64,000 nucleotides of DNA from Lentinus brumalis (GCA_001792895.1 MARA01000022.1:496001-560000); one strand, 5' to 3'. Shown: positions 37,225 through 49,394, counted from the first letter of the stretch. The notes: a model not told the origin generated them from the letters alone. Numbers and translations: made by a program.

Positions 37225-39309
37225 CTAGCCCATGATCAACGACTCCGCCTCGGTTGAACGAGGTTTGATGGTGAACAGACACCGTTCCGGGTACCTGTGA
37301 TGAGAGCGGTACGCGTGAGTACATTACGATCGACGAGCCCGATGGGTGGGACATACAACAGATAACCATCGCTGGCCCGCATCTCGTGGACGATAGGCTG
37401 GTCATTCCGAGCGCGAGGAGCGCTCACGTCGAAGACGTGGAGGATCGACGCCAGGTTGATGAAGACTACCCCTTCGGCATAATGCCTTCCTGGGCATATC
37501 CTGCGACGACGGGACTGGCGTAAGTTCACAGTCGGAGAACTGCTGCGACAACTCACCGTCTCCCGAAACCGAACACGTATTCGTAGGGATCGCGGGTACC
37601 GGCGTCGAGCTGCCCGTCCTTGATGAAGCGCTCCGGACGGAACTCATGCGGGTCCTCGTACACCTCCGGATCGTGCATGCATGCCCTGTAGAATGCATGA
37701 TGATGAACGGCTCTACGGATCACGGTACTGCATATGGTACGCACCACACATTCGGAATGAGCACAGTCCCTTTAGGGATGAAGAAGCCGTTCAGCTCGTC
37801 ATCAGCAGTAGTGCAGTGCGGCACGCCGAGGGGGACGACGTTGAACCAGCGGAAGGTCTCTTTGATGACTGCTTTCAGATAGACGAGCTCGATCGAGTCC
37901 GAGAAGTCTGGCAGGCGGTTTGGACCGACGACCGCGTCGAGCTCCGCCTGGACCTTACGCAACACCTCAGGGAAAAGGCACAGAGCCAACAGGGCTGCCT
38001 GTAGGGTTGAGATGGTCTGTGGGAAGTCGGAGGTCAGCCGGACAGCGCATGGCTATCTAGAGGTTCTACTAACGGTGTCTGCACCGGCTGGAAACGACCG
38101 AGAACATCAGCAGTGCGCTCAGAGACCTAGGTACGGCGGCACACATACCATCAAAGGAGATAGCACCGACGTTCTTGATCACCTCTTCCTCCTCGGCGAC
38201 CGAGAGTGGTCCGGAGCGAGTTGCCAGGGCGTCGAGGAGTCTGCCGATGATCGACTCCTGGCCGTCATGGTCCTATAGGATCATGTCAATTGACCGTCGC
38301 ACGTTGGTGAGCACGCGCAACTTACCATGAACGCCTTGACGTGTTCGAACGGAACGTTCTTCAAGGCGTTAGCGGCTGCTTGCCAGCGAGCGAACTGCTT
38401 TTGAAACCCCGCGCCAGGTAGAAAATCCGGTATGTACCGCAAGAAGGGGAAGTACCGGATGAGGAACTTCCCTGGAACGCCGCCCTGCGGCGCACCTGAG
38501 AGAGCGGCGTCGACGATGGCGAGGTGTTTGTCGTTATCCCCGGCAACGTCAATATTATACAACAGTTTCATAAGCGTGGCATTGAAGTTGCTGGGAATAA
38601 CGCTTCAGTCGGATGCTGATATAATCAACTTGAAAGGAGAGGCACGCACAATTGGAGGTGCTGGGGAAGGCGCAGAGGGTCCCTCAAAATGTCACCAACC
38701 AACTTGTGCGCCATCGCACGTTGGTGTGACTCGTATTGCGCGACGGCGCTCGGACTGAAGTGCTGCCAGAAGGACCTGCGATGGCGTCTCCACCACGGAC
38801 CGTATGGCAGGTGTCCAAAATTGAGACCCCCGCCGGTGCTGCGTGGTTGACAGTTCATCAGCGTCCCGTAACACTTGCGACTCTGGGCCATGCCTGGGTG
38901 GGGTACGCACAGCTCGATCAGTGGCGTTTGCTTGCGGTCAGAGGTGTTTGCGGAGCGCTTGTCGAGGTATTGTGTCATGAGTTCTGCACTGCCCAGGATG
39001 ACGATGGAATGCCCGAGGATGCGGAAGTGCAGGATGTCACCTGAAGAAACCAATGTGAACAGAGGGAATGGACAATGAGGTATATTGGTCCACACCGTAT
39101 TTCGAGCATAAGTCTCGGTAGGTGAGCCAGGGATGTACCTTGGGCGTGTTGAAGAGGTTCCCCACGACTGGCAGACGCTTGGGCCCCGGAGGGAGCGGTC
39201 GTCCGCGGGAACGAGCTCTCCAGCTCAAGACGTAAAGTACATAGAAGACAACGGGGAGGACGAGTACGACGACAGGAAGCGACGGGACTGTTGGAAGGGT
39301 GAGCTCCAT
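37225..39309 (-). CDS. cytochrome P450, OrdA-like (P450-1)
   Basis: Membrane-anchored haem monooxygenase of the endoplasmic reticulum. The start at 39309 gives a hydrophobic anchor (VPSLPVVVLVLPVVFYVLYVL) followed by the PPGP hinge. Later motifs, in order after splicing: I-helix AGADTT, K-helix ETFRW (ExxR), FRPERF, and the haem loop FGFGRRICPGR with the axial cysteine; the C-terminus is TIKPRSTEAESLI. About nine introns, several splitting these motifs (the I-helix lies on a tiny exon near 38080). BLAST-style descriptions call this group O-methylsterigmatocystin oxidoreductase-like; a true substrate cannot be inferred. All motifs are intact, so it should be active. It is related to, but clearly diverged from, the three P450s at 50-57 kb. 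Confidence 0.9.
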
Positions 39310-39348
39310 GGTGTTGTTTAGTCAAGCTAGGCAGGCAGGCAGACCTGG

Positions 39349-39354
39349 TTATAT
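39349..39354 (-). promoter_or_regulatory. TATA-like box of P450-1
   Basis: ATATAA on the minus strand about 40 bp upstream of the P450-1 start codon. Consensus and position only. Confidence 0.35.
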
Positions 39355-41327
39355 GTATGAGGACCACCCTGGCCTGGCGCGTCGCCCATACACAGTCGGA
39401 TGCTCCGGAGCCATCACTCCTGGTACTCGGTGTGGGAGATGTGGATACCATTTTGCCTGGCCGCTCTTGTGTCCGTGACAGATGTAGTCACTGGCCTAAG
39501 CACGGACACGAACATGGTCCGTCCGTGCTTGGTGGCGGCGTGCTGACCGGCGGATCTGGAGGCCTGAGGGCTGGACCTCGTGCGCTCGTCAGTGACAGCG
39601 CATATGGGGTGCAAGTTACCTTCATGCTGTTTCGCTTAGCCACTTGTCGTCGCCAAGTGTGCGGGCCTACAAAGGCATTACGCAAATCGTGTCACTGGCG
39701 TCGTAGCGTTGTGCTGCATCGGACGACACTTTTCGGCTTGCGCCTCGGACGCACGGACTGAGGCGGCGATCAAGTCGGTGTTGGCACTATACGGATCGTG
39801 CATGAATTTGCTGATGGAACACCGAAGCGAATGTCTCCTTTGCTGGGTTGTGTTCACAGCAGAGCCCTGTGATCGATTGCGCCCATGAGCTACTAGAACT
39901 CTAGGGCAGCGTCAGGGGAGAAGAGAGAAGACTGACCGATAGTGCCGAGATGAACTGCGAGGGAGGTACAAATCGCTGGCCGAAGAGGGTCAGATCGTGG
40001 AACTTGGAAGGAAGCGTCGGTGGTCCCGTTGTTGAAGCGCATAATCACAGTCGGCTGAAGGGTTTGTCGCCTGCATGCACCTCACTGCGCAGCGGTCAAG
40101 AATCGTTGTATGTAGCACACCAATGCCAGCAGAACTGGGGTCGGCGGCAGTATTCCCAGTCTGAGGCACAGTGAGGTCACTGATGAACGGCTTGCAAGTA
40201 GCTAATCTCGTTCAGTGCGATCTTCAGCGCGTTGCTCGTGTTTGCGATGCTTGTATGCAGAAGGCATGATGCTTTTAATGGTGATTAGATACTACAAGGA
40301 TGAGCAATCGAAGATCCGCTGCGACTGGCGCGATATACGTACTATTGCCGATGCCGCTCGGGGAGTGATCAGCGAAGACGCCGTTCTCGTGCATATTTGC
40401 GTGGAAGCATGCTTGTTCGGCGGACGTGTCCGGGAGCTCTTGCAGAAATGAGGCGTGTACATCAAGATCTGTGGAATTGCTTTGCGCCTGCCATCTCGGA
40501 GCAGGGCCAAAGCACTTCATCGAACTGCCAGAAGTGTTAGCAGAGTCACTACCATAGAGGTCAGAGCTCACCACGTTCGTAATGTCGACACACCGTTTGT
40601 CGAGGAAAGGTTGCAATTGCTGCAGGAAGAGTTGCGCCCTGCTGGGCATCCGCCAGCAAGGGCTTAGGGCGCTGAGGAGTGTAACGCGGAGATGTGGTTA
40701 TCGAAGGCTTATCGGATATGACCCATGTGAGCTTCGACGCCGATTGAGAAGATGTACGTACGGGCCGCCTCTACCCAGCATCCGCGCGGGCTACCAGCTG
40801 GGCGATGTCCGCGACATCAGTCTGCACGCCGTGATGAACGTAGGCGAGGCGGGCCAGGAGTAGGTCGAGCGTAGGGACTGGCCGAAGCTGAGGCTGAGTC
40901 GGAGTCTGCTGTGTTGCTGTGGGTCGAATTTGATGTCAGTGCGACAGACCGTGACTGGAAGTTGAGATGGTCGGCAATCGTCGTCCGAGTCCATTGGGAC
41001 AGGCCTTGGCGCGAGTCAACGGGTGGGAAACTGCTACAGCAGAAGAGACGAGTACGACGGATGATATCAAGAAGAGAGGCTAAAACACAGTGAGCGATAG
41101 ATACACAGCAGTTGTCAAATCGTAATGCAAGAGTCCGTCCGTTCCGAGTCGGGAAACTCATCGTGAGCCACGCCAGCGAGCAAGCAATCTGCCGCACGGC
41201 ACGGAAGAGATATGAGCACGCCACCAAGAAGTCGATGGACAGGACGAGGACGTTACCATATATCCTCTCCTTCCTCCATCCTTCCCCCCGCAACCGTCCG
41301 CCTGCTCCACAACTCCAGACCTCCGCC
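39355..41327. other. 2-kb stretch with possible unresolved minus-strand exons
   Basis: On the minus strand, 40790-40920 is open with a helical-looking segment (TLDLLLARLAYVHHGVQTD), followed by GT/AG signals and a further open piece at 40275-40649. I could not assemble an unbroken product or recognise a family. No repeat or RNA gene is visible. Confidence 0.35.
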
Positions 41328-42663
41328 CTAGTGCAGCGGCGGAGTACCCGCATCCTTCGACTTGCTCGGACCGTCGAAATCCGCGAACGGGTCGTCGAAC
41401 TTCGTCACCTCCGAATCGTTGTCCTTGAAATCCCGGTCCTTCGCGCCCATGCCGACGCCATAGCCCATGTCCGCGGGAGGCGGCCCGGGCGGCGGGGCAT
41501 ACGAAGGCTGATACGGCCCCGCGTTGTTCGTCGCATAGTTCGGGGCATAGCCCTCGGCGTCGTACGGGCGGTTGTAGTGCTCGGGGTACGCGCCTGGGCC
41601 GGCGGGTGCACGTTGCACGTTCGCCGCAGAGGTTGGATCCCGAGCCTGGTGGTAGTATGCCCAGGAGATGATCGTGAAGAATATTGCGAAGACTGGAGGA
41701 GCGGCTAGTGAGTACGGGATACCACAGGGGGCTCTGCGGACGTACGAATCTCGAAGATGAGGAAGATGATCTCGTTGAGTGAGTCGCGGTTCCACGCGTT
41801 CGAGCAGACTGGATCGTACAAAGTGAGCACACGAGAAAGCGAACCATCCGTGCTGACGCACATTGTACGGCCTCGTCATGGGTGAGCCTGTCCTTGACAC
41901 GAGGTCCCCAGATGCCGAACCTCTATGGAGTGAAGAGTTGGAGGCACTGTGCACGCGGCAGGACTGGCAGACTCTACTCACGAACTCGACACCCTCTCCT
42001 TGTGTTACTTTCTCGCACTCATCCAGGAGCCCGTTCTGCGCAGGAGCACGCCGTATAAACGAAGGGGTACACGGGTGGGGACGACCGTAAGACACGCACC
42101 TTGAATGCGAAGTGAATGACGACCCGCAAGAAACCTGCGCCGACAAACAGCACCGAAGCTATCGTGGACAGTATCGCGTATATCCGGATGAGGGCCAATC
42201 GTTGCTGTTGCAGCAAGGACATCAGGGAGAGCTGCGCGGACACGAGGATGCAGACATGCAGACGTACTGTGGCCGCAGCAATCACACCAAACACCTCAAC
42301 AACACACGCGGCGGTGTATATGACACCTAATACGATGTCGAAGACAGCAAACTTGGGCTGGCCGTTCTCCTTGTCCTCGTTGATATCTTGGAAGGAGGGT
42401 ATCTGGCATCGGTCACTTCGTGAGGGCTGCTCCGAGAACATCATGTGTAGAAGGGACTTACAGCCCTGCACAACGAACGCGTCACAGGCTCAGTGCGAGG
42501 GACGATTTAGGAGCAGGAGAAGACTCACGAGATGAGTGCCCATATAGCAACGATACTCGCGACTGACCGTCACATTCAGCTGCGTACTTTGAGTGGCTCA
42601 TCACTAGTACTCACTGACGATGACCACCGGCCGTAGACTGTTTCCATACACACGATTGACCAT
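41328..42663 (-). CDS. conserved four-helix membrane protein, function unknown
   Basis: Spliced product starts MVNRVYGNSLRPVVIV. It has four predicted membrane helices: VIVIASIVAIWALISA; VFDIVLGVIYTAACVVEVFGVI; IYAILSTIASVLFVGAGFLRVV; and EIIFLIFEILFAIFFTIISW. Between helices 3 and 4 lies a loop with DECEKVTQGEGV, RFGIWGP and CSNAWNRDS whose cysteines may pair. The C-terminus is a Tyr/Pro/Gly-rich tail (about 95 residues) ending in acidic and Phe-Asp motifs. Exon phases need a 4-nt exon (GGCT) at 42462-42465 between 42529-42562 and the exon starting at 42402; it restores the IS-A-IPSF junction. Proteins with this layout are common in Agaricomycetes but uncharacterised to my knowledge. Confidence 0.7.
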
Positions 42664-43115
42664 CCTATATGTCGGTGGACGGTCCATTGCTGTTCACGCA
42701 ATTAAGTCCGCTACTCCAGGAAACGGGCAACCTAGCTCACGTCGTAACGGTGGTGGGCGAGTACTCATGGTAGCGAGGAGCAACTATGGGGTGTCGTGAG
42801 GTGTCGTTTACGATGTTGTCGAGCTTATGAGGTTCCGCTGGCGCAGCAGGGATGCAGGCTGCGGTGTCAAGGCTGCGAGGGGGCCGTGCAAGTCTGAGTA
42901 AGGACGAAAGTCTATGCCGCCCGATCTCACCGAGCGCGAATAAGTACTTGGAAGGCGCGCGCGCGCAAACCAGGACCTGCCTCCTCATCCATCCCGAGTA
43001 CGTACTCAACACGACTGCGCAGCTTCGGAGGTAATCTTGCGGCACTTTCCACTCGAAAAGCTGACAAAAAGAAATCACAATAGGCGTGCTCAAAAGCTGC
43101 GAAAGACCCTGTAAT
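42664..43115. other. intergenic region before the tRNA
   Basis: Upstream of the membrane-protein gene and 3' side of tRNA-Ala. Short frames only. Confidence 0.5.
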
Positions 43116-43186
43116 GGACATTCAGGGGATTGAACCCTGGACCTCACGCATGCGAAGCGTGCGCGCTACCACTGTGCCAAATGCCC
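43116..43186 (-). tRNA. tRNA-Ala (anticodon CGC)
   Basis: On the minus strand a full cloverleaf can be drawn: acceptor GGGCATT with AATGTCC (one G-U), D-arm with AGTGGTAGC, anticodon stem CACGC/GCGTG around loop TTCGCAT, and T-arm CAGGG-TTCAATC-CCCTG. The anticodon CGC reads GCG (Ala). No intron and no encoded CCA, as expected for a nuclear gene. The internal A and B boxes are present. Confidence 0.95.
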
Positions 43187-43293
43187 TATAAATTGCGATT
43201 TGCGGCTGTGGCTACAACTAGCGCAGTATGTCCTGCATACAGAACGGGCTCTAAAGGCTCCTGCATGTTAAGTACTCTCATTCTGACACCGTC

Positions 43294-44499
43294 ATGAGCA
43301 TCCAAGTGTACCTCGACATATCTATCGGACATCAAGAGGAGCATGCTCGGGCACAGGCTGCATACGACACAACTGCTTCACTGCTGACGAGACACTCGAC
43401 TATCTATGGTCTGCCATCGTCACCTTCAGACCTCTCTGAGGAGCAGCAGGACATCCTGAAGGAACTTGATGTATAGTTCTGCTTTCCCTATTCCTTGCTC
43501 TCTGCTGAGGCTCCTCTCTCTATCCTGGTGTTTGCAACGATGCGGCCTCGGGCTAGAGCTCACTCGAGATGCGCTTCACGCCCCCGGCACCACTACACGC
43601 AGGCCGACTGGTCTTCGAGCTGGATGACACGCAAGCCCTCGCGAAGACCACAGCAAACTTCGTTGCGCTGTGCACCGGACAGAAGGGGATGTGCAAGAAC
43701 GCGCCGAATAAAAGGCTGCACTACCTGGACTCTCCGATGCATAGGATCGTGAAAGGATTCGTCGCCCAAGGCGGCGACGTAACGCGTGGGGATGGCAGTG
43801 GCGGAGAGGTACGTCGCAGTTCACCATTGTACTCGTCTCGAGAACAAGTGCGAGCGAAGCTCTTCGGGGCCGCTCACGGCCATTGCTCACACGGACCAAC
43901 GATCCCTACCAACCGAGGCTGATCGTCACGGTACGGTACCATAGCGTCGATAAAGCCGGGCAATGGGACTCTGGAGTTCGTGAACATCATCCGGCTGCTC
44001 CATCGATTTGTGTCTCGCTTGGCGGAGCTACATAGCACGTTTGCCCGCCGAACTGCGACGGCCAGCCTGTGCAATACTTCGTGAGGTGTGCTCTGGTCAC
44101 CTACTGTACACACAGGTGCTTCACCGTGACTGGCCGTCCGAGTTTGACCTGAGATCGCCCATACGTACCCAAACACTTGACCCATCTCATGACGAGCTGA
44201 CGATTGCCCGCCAGTCCATCTACGGAGGCAAGTTCAACGACGACAAAGCTGGCCTGAAGAAGAAGTTCGCCCGCGGCACGCTCGCCATGGCCAACTCGGG
44301 GAAGAACACCAACTCGTCGCAGTTTTTCGTCGTCCTCACCGACGACGCGACAAAGCTTGCGAAGCTGAACGGGAAGTACGTTGCGTTCGGGGAGCTGAAG
44401 GAGGGCTGGGACGTGCTCGAGCGACTGGACGCAGTCGGCGGGGGGGCGGACGGGAAGCCCACCATGCCTGTCTGGATCGGGGGGTGCGGGAGGCTATAG
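43294..44499 (+). CDS. cyclophilin-type peptidyl-prolyl cis-trans isomerase
   Basis: Exons 43294-43470, 43569-43808 and 44215-44499 give 234 codons including stop. The fold is recognisable from VYLDISIG and LVFELDD, TTANFVALCTGQKG, MHRIVKGFVAQGGD (the catalytic FxxQGGD region), IYGGKF, LAMANSGKNTNSSQFFV and YVAFGELKEGWDVLERLD. It differs from cyclophilin A by an insertion after the first strand (about 50 residues, containing LSEEQQDILKELD) and lacks a signal peptide, so it is probably cytosolic or nuclear. The usual F-H-R reads M-H-R with the catalytic Arg kept. The second intron is 406 bp, long for this genome. It runs divergently from tRNA-Ala, 107 bp away. Confidence 0.88.
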
Positions 44500-47388
44500 C
44501 TTTAACTGACGTCGTTGGCGCAGACATGTCAAGCAAGTGATGAGCGAATTCAAAGTGTGGGGGCTCCTTGTGCTCTCCTTACAGTCATCAGCCTACGAAG
44601 GTATCATCTGTGGTGTACCAGCATCCGAGTTGGCTGCTAAGCGAGCACCTCGGTACGTGTATATGTTGTACTTATACTTGGCGAGATGGATTGCGCTGAG
44701 ATTCCCCTCACAGGCCCAGTTGACGTATACGCGGTAGTCAGCTGCAGAAATGTGAGCCAACAGAGTCTGATCATGAACGCATTGCTAGACGTTTGCTCAG
44801 CTCATCAGTGCAAGCGACCGATGCGATGGATTTGGTTGTCGGGCAAGGTAGGTCGCTTGTAAGTACGCATACCCTAATACTGCGTGGTGAGTCGTTGACG
44901 AACACGTCGACCCGCCGCACGCACCACCCCGCTTCATAATCAGGGACAGATGATGGTGAACGCCAGCAGTCTCCTACTAGAGTCCTACCAAAGTTCCAGG
45001 ACCCGCTCACGTACAACCCCACGCAGACCATCTCCGGCTCCTGTCAGCAGTGTACGGTCTTCTCTCCACTCCTTCCAGCTCGTATACTGACCAGCAATCC
45101 GGCGGCATTAATTATAGCTGCGCTCAAGGCTTCTTCGATGGACCCTCTCTCGCCGGTGAGAGTGCGCTCGCAGGACTTCTTCTCCACAGCATCATGATAT
45201 GGCGCGCAGTGTGGACGGCGCTGCGGTCGCTCATAGCCTTCATCATGCGTCGGCATCACGATCGTCCCAATTTGAAGGTTGTGTTCAGCTCGCGGACAGA
45301 TGGTGATTGGCTCCTGGACGCAGTATGTGGGTGCGCCGTGAGTGCTAAGTATTCGCATCTCTGATCAGGGAATCCACTCTCCACTCAAAGATAGGCCACG
45401 AAAGCTGACCGCCCTGAAGGTCGGGATGCCGGCGGATCGTGCGTGTGGGGACGCAGAGGCCGTCTTCGGTTGTTCGTCCCTGGAGCAGAAGGATGAGAAG
45501 TGAACGGCGGGCAGTGCGTTGTGCGGGATCTCGTCACGTTTTGGGCTTCATAGGTCAGTAGTAAGTACTGCCCTGCTACATGGTGATGATCGGGATCGCT
45601 GAAGGTCAGTAAATCACAACACGAGCACTGCGAGCTAAGCTCACGACTGTATACAAATCGGCTTTGCGCGGATCCGCGACCCAGGGTCGATCGTTCCTGC
45701 TCCTAACGCAGATCCCACGCGCCCAACTTTCCGCACTGCGCCCTTCCCAGGCGCGTGCCGCCGGTATAGCCTCAACGTCCCGGACATATCGCTGCCTGCC
45801 CGTGGCATCGCGCATCGCGAGGACCATCCGACTCGCCGAGTCCGAGTCGTTGACTGCGCCGCGTGCTGCCCGACTGCTCGACTCCCCATCAGCCTCCCGC
45901 TGCTCTCGTTTCTCCGCATCCTGTGCAGTGTGCATAACCCTCCGCATGATGCATCACGCCAGCGGCAAGCCCCGGTGCTTACTGGCCATGACCGCTCAGT
46001 ACTCTGTTGCCAGCGAGCATCAATCAGGGTATCGGTGCTTCTGACGTTCAAACTTCTGGCTTCTCCAGCGGTCCGCCTGCAGCTCCATCCTCTACTGCCA
46101 TGAGACGTGAGACGTGAGACGTGAAGATGGTGGTGGTGGATCTCGGCGAGCGCGCTCACCTGTGATGTGGCCTGCCTTTCCCTTCGAGGTGTGTGTATGC
46201 ATCAACGGGGGTGCGCGTAGAGCGTCCGTACCGCCGCTCAAGGTTCAAGGTTCAAGGTCCAAGGCTCACGCTCAAGGTTCAAGGGCGAACAGCAACAGCA
46301 AAAGAAGTGATGGATCTTGCGGGGGTAGAGAACACGTCCGGGCGGGGATGGGAGGTGGGCAGCCGCACTGGGACGCGTTGGGTAAGGAATGTCTCCCACG
46401 GGACCACGCGCGCGCAGAGCAATCTTCTCGAAGGCGGCGGTCGACCTGCCAAGACCGAGGATACGGCGGTAGGGTTTACCGTTGACCGTTGGACGGTTGC
46501 AGTTGGGTCGCAGCCTTCAGAGTTCAACGTTCATGTCACAGTACATGATGATACTTACTGTACCGAGTAGGCATCCTGCTTGACACATCGATCGACGCCG
46601 GTAATCATGCATAATGCATCATGCATCGCCGCCATGCAAAGTTGGAAGCTTGAGCTTCTCATAAGCATCCGCATAGTTGGTGCCTTTCTAGATACACACA
46701 AACGATCATACCTCACCTGAGCTCACAGTGCTCGTCTAGGTCAAGGCCAAGGAGCTCTGAACAGGGCTGGAGCCTGGTCCCACCCGCACGCGTGAATCGA
46801 AATATGTTGCTGGGAACACCGAGCCACCTGGAAAGGCCTGAGTTCCAACAGGTTCCAACAGAAGGTGACGGTGTATATCCGATATTCAGTGATGAGTTGC
46901 AACTTGCGGCGCCCCGGGCGTAACGTACGCGTTAGCACGGTTAGGCTCTCGTCCCTAGCGACGACGGCGTTCAAAGGCTGATTTCGTTTGTTCCCTGTCC
47001 TTGGCTGATCAAGTTGGCGCTATACCACCCTAAGGCTGATTGGGGGTACACCCCGACTCATCACAGCAATCGTCGAGGACATGTTTGAGCTCAGAGCAGC
47101 ATTATGGTATTAATGCGAACGAACGTCAACGGATGCTACAGCGGAACCAGAACCGGGACCCAAACAATGGATGATACACGCAAGAATGCCGAAAGCGAAG
47201 CGAACGATGCGACGATGAGGAGGTATGGGGGGGGGTGGGGCAGCGAGGTATGTGTGGTGTGCGGGGCGGCGAGCCCGATAGATATAGTGGGGTTATAAGT
47301 TTAGCGCGAGCCAGTGTTCGTCAAGGAACGTGTGCACAGAGCCCGACGGCTAGCACCGGGCGGCGTGCGGGGCGGGAGGGGAAGACGT
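44500..47388. other. 2.9-kb stretch without supportable gene
   Basis: Only short frames, mostly overlapping on opposite strands. A CAAGGTT-type minisatellite sits at about 46238-46284, and an 8-bp GTGAGACG repeat at 46100-46125. No family could be recognised in the longest frames (45606-46159 on the minus strand). Confidence 0.4.
46238..46284. repeat. degenerate CTCAAGGTTCAAGG tandem repeat
   Basis: Several imperfect head-to-tail copies of a 7-bp TCAAGGT unit in a gene-free stretch. Confidence 0.7.
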
Positions 47389-47984
47389 CTAGAGGACAAA
47401 GGCAACAGCGCCGACGGCCGCAAGAGCGGCGAGGGCGTTGGCGCCGTGCGAGGCGGCGCCGTTGCTGCCCGAACCGCCAGTCTGAGAGCTCGTCGGGGCG
47501 GGGGAGGTCGAGGTCGCGGTCACGCTGGCGGAGCCTGCGGGGGCACCGGTCGTCGAGGAGGGGGAGCCGGAGCCGGTGGAGGACGGCGCGGCGGGGGTCG
47601 AGGTCAGGGTGACACCCTGCGAGTACGTAAATCCCGGATCAGCGTGTGTATGCCTGGGGAAACAAGGGAATACGTACGACTGCGAGACAGAGCTGCTGGG
47701 CGGCGGACTCTGCGGTCTGGAGGTCGTTGCCCTGGCAGGCACCGGTGATGCAGTCGGTGACGGAGGAGACGAATGCCTGGCTGTTGCAAAGGCACGAGTC
47801 GTCGAGGGGGTCGCAGCTGCCGAAGTCGGCGCCGGTGAGGCAGGAGTTCGCGCAACCTGGACGGGAAGGGACGTCAGAGTGGGCATGGACGTGACAGGCA
47901 GTGCAACGTACTAGGAAGTTGCCTGCGGTTAAGGCTGGCGGCGGAGGCCACGGCGGCGAGGGCGAGGACGGCGAAGAAGCGCAT
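47389..47984 (-). CDS. small secreted CFEM-domain GPI-anchored protein
   Basis: Three exons (47912-47984, 47678-47856, 47389-47616) give 160 codons including stop. A signal peptide (MRFFAVLALAAVASAAS) is followed by a CFEM domain with eight cysteines: CANSCLTG, CDPLDDSCLCNS, DCITGACQG and a final C in AAQQLC. A Ser/Thr/Pro-rich stalk (about 60 residues) leads to a hydrophobic C-terminus (ALAALAAVGAVAFVL) preceded by small residues, the signature of a GPI-anchor signal. CFEM proteins sit on the cell wall or membrane, and some bind haem or act at the host surface. The Asp in the CDPLDDSC region, the haem-ligand position in haemophore-type members, is present. It is transcribed divergently from RPL31. 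Confidence 0.92.
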
Positions 47985-48649
47985 GGTGAGGGTTGGGTGC
48001 GAAAGAGAGGGTTGGGGAGGGATCGCGAGAGAAGGGCGCGGGCGGGAGGAGGAAGGCGGGAGAGTGCTAACTCGGGGGAGTTGCTATGGACGGAGGAGCT
48101 GCTCGAAGGGAGCTTTATACCGCCCGTGCAGGGCAAACGTTCTTTGTGTGCGCGATCAACAAACAAACATCCGAAAGCAACGAGTGTTCACACTCGCTCA
48201 TGCGGACCCTGCTTCTCCTGCCGTAGCCGTTCCTGATCTCCTGGACGGACCCGAGGGCACACACGCTGCCCAGCGTCGGCCATTATCCGCGATGAGGAGC
48301 GTGCATTGTTGCGCGTCTTCCGATGGGCATGTCGGCCGGACAATCAGAGCCAGAGAGGGCACAAAGGCAGCGCGAGAGGCGGGTGAGCGTGAAAGGAACG
48401 TCCAAAGCAGGCCAAACACGCAGGCGCCCAAACAACGCCTGCCTCTTCCGGCCATCACGGGCCTTCCCACGTGCGCCCACAGCTCGCGGCCAGTCGCCGG
48501 CCGGTCGCCGAAGAACTAGCTAGCACCGGCAAGCCACCGAACCTTATTCGCCCGCCACCGCGCACAAACAACACCAAAGGGCCCGCATCGCTGCTCGCGC
48601 CTGTGTCGCTCCCAAAGCTCAAGCTCACCGTCTCCGACATCCTCAAGAC
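47985..48649. other. divergent promoter region, CFEM gene and RPL31
   Basis: 665 bp shared upstream sequence. A TATA box lies on the CFEM side; the RPL31 side is pyrimidine-rich, as is common for ribosomal protein genes. Open frames here overlap on both strands and look accidental. Confidence 0.55.
48114..48119 (-). promoter_or_regulatory. TATA box of the CFEM gene
   Basis: TATAAA on the minus strand, about 130 bp upstream of the CFEM start codon, which leaves room for a 5' UTR of about 100 bases. Confidence 0.5.
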
Positions 48650-49345
48650 ATGGTCCGTCGCCGTTCTCCGTGTCCTCCTCGCCCTCTGTGCTGACCTCTC
48701 CCTAGGCCCCCTCAGCGAAGACCACCAAAAAGGTACGCTTCATCCCCGCCAGTCTGCAAGACCTCCTCCTCATCATCCCTCCTCGTCCCCGTCTCTTCGT
48801 GCACTTCGCCATCCGCAAACATAGACCGGCAAGACGCGCTCCGCGCTCCAGGATGTCGTGACCCGTGAATACACCATCCACCTCCACAAGCGCGTCCACG
48901 GCCGCTCCTTCAAGAAGCGTGCTCCCTGGGCCGTCAAGTCCGTCGTCGACTTTGCACAGAAGGCGATGGGCACCTCGGACGTCCGTGTCGACCCCAAGCT
49001 CAACCAGGCACTCTGGGCGCAGGGCATCAAGTCCGTCCCTCACCGGATACGCGTGAAGCTTGAGCGTGCGTATCTTTCACTTTGACCTCTCTTCCCTTCT
49101 GCATCCCGGCCGCCCGACTGGGAACTGCTGTGCTTGCTGGCTTGATGGACTGGAACTGAGGCGGTTACGTCTACAGGCAAGCGTAATGACGAGGAGAACG
49201 CGAAGGAGAAGCTCTACACGTACGCGACGTACGTTCCCGTAGAGTCGTTCAAGGTGCGTCCCGCATGCTTGCCCCGTTTCCCCGGAACATCTCTCATTAC
49301 CCATCCTTCTAGGGTCTCGAGACCGTTGTCGTAGACGCAGAGTAA
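48650..49345 (+). CDS. rpl31: 60S ribosomal protein L31 (eL31)
   Basis: Structural protein of the large ribosomal subunit near the tunnel exit. Exons 48650-48652, 48706-48732, 48825-49065, 49177-49253 and 49313-49345 give 127 codons including stop, the normal family length. Recognisable blocks: [81 protein letters not shown]. The first coding exon is just the ATG, immediately followed by a GT donor. This is the only way to obtain the usual N-terminus M-A-P-x-K, and separating the start codon by an intron is known from ribosomal protein genes. No internal damage. Confidence 0.95.
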
Positions 49346-49361
49346 ATGCACCTCCGCTTTT

Positions 49362-49394
49362 TCTGCCGTCTGCCGTCTGCCGTCTGCCGTCTGC
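49362..49394. repeat. heptanucleotide CTGCCGT tandem repeat
   Basis: Between four and five head-to-tail copies of CTGCCGT starting 17 bp after the RPL31 stop codon, so inside the 3' UTR. Probably polymorphic. Confidence 0.85.
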
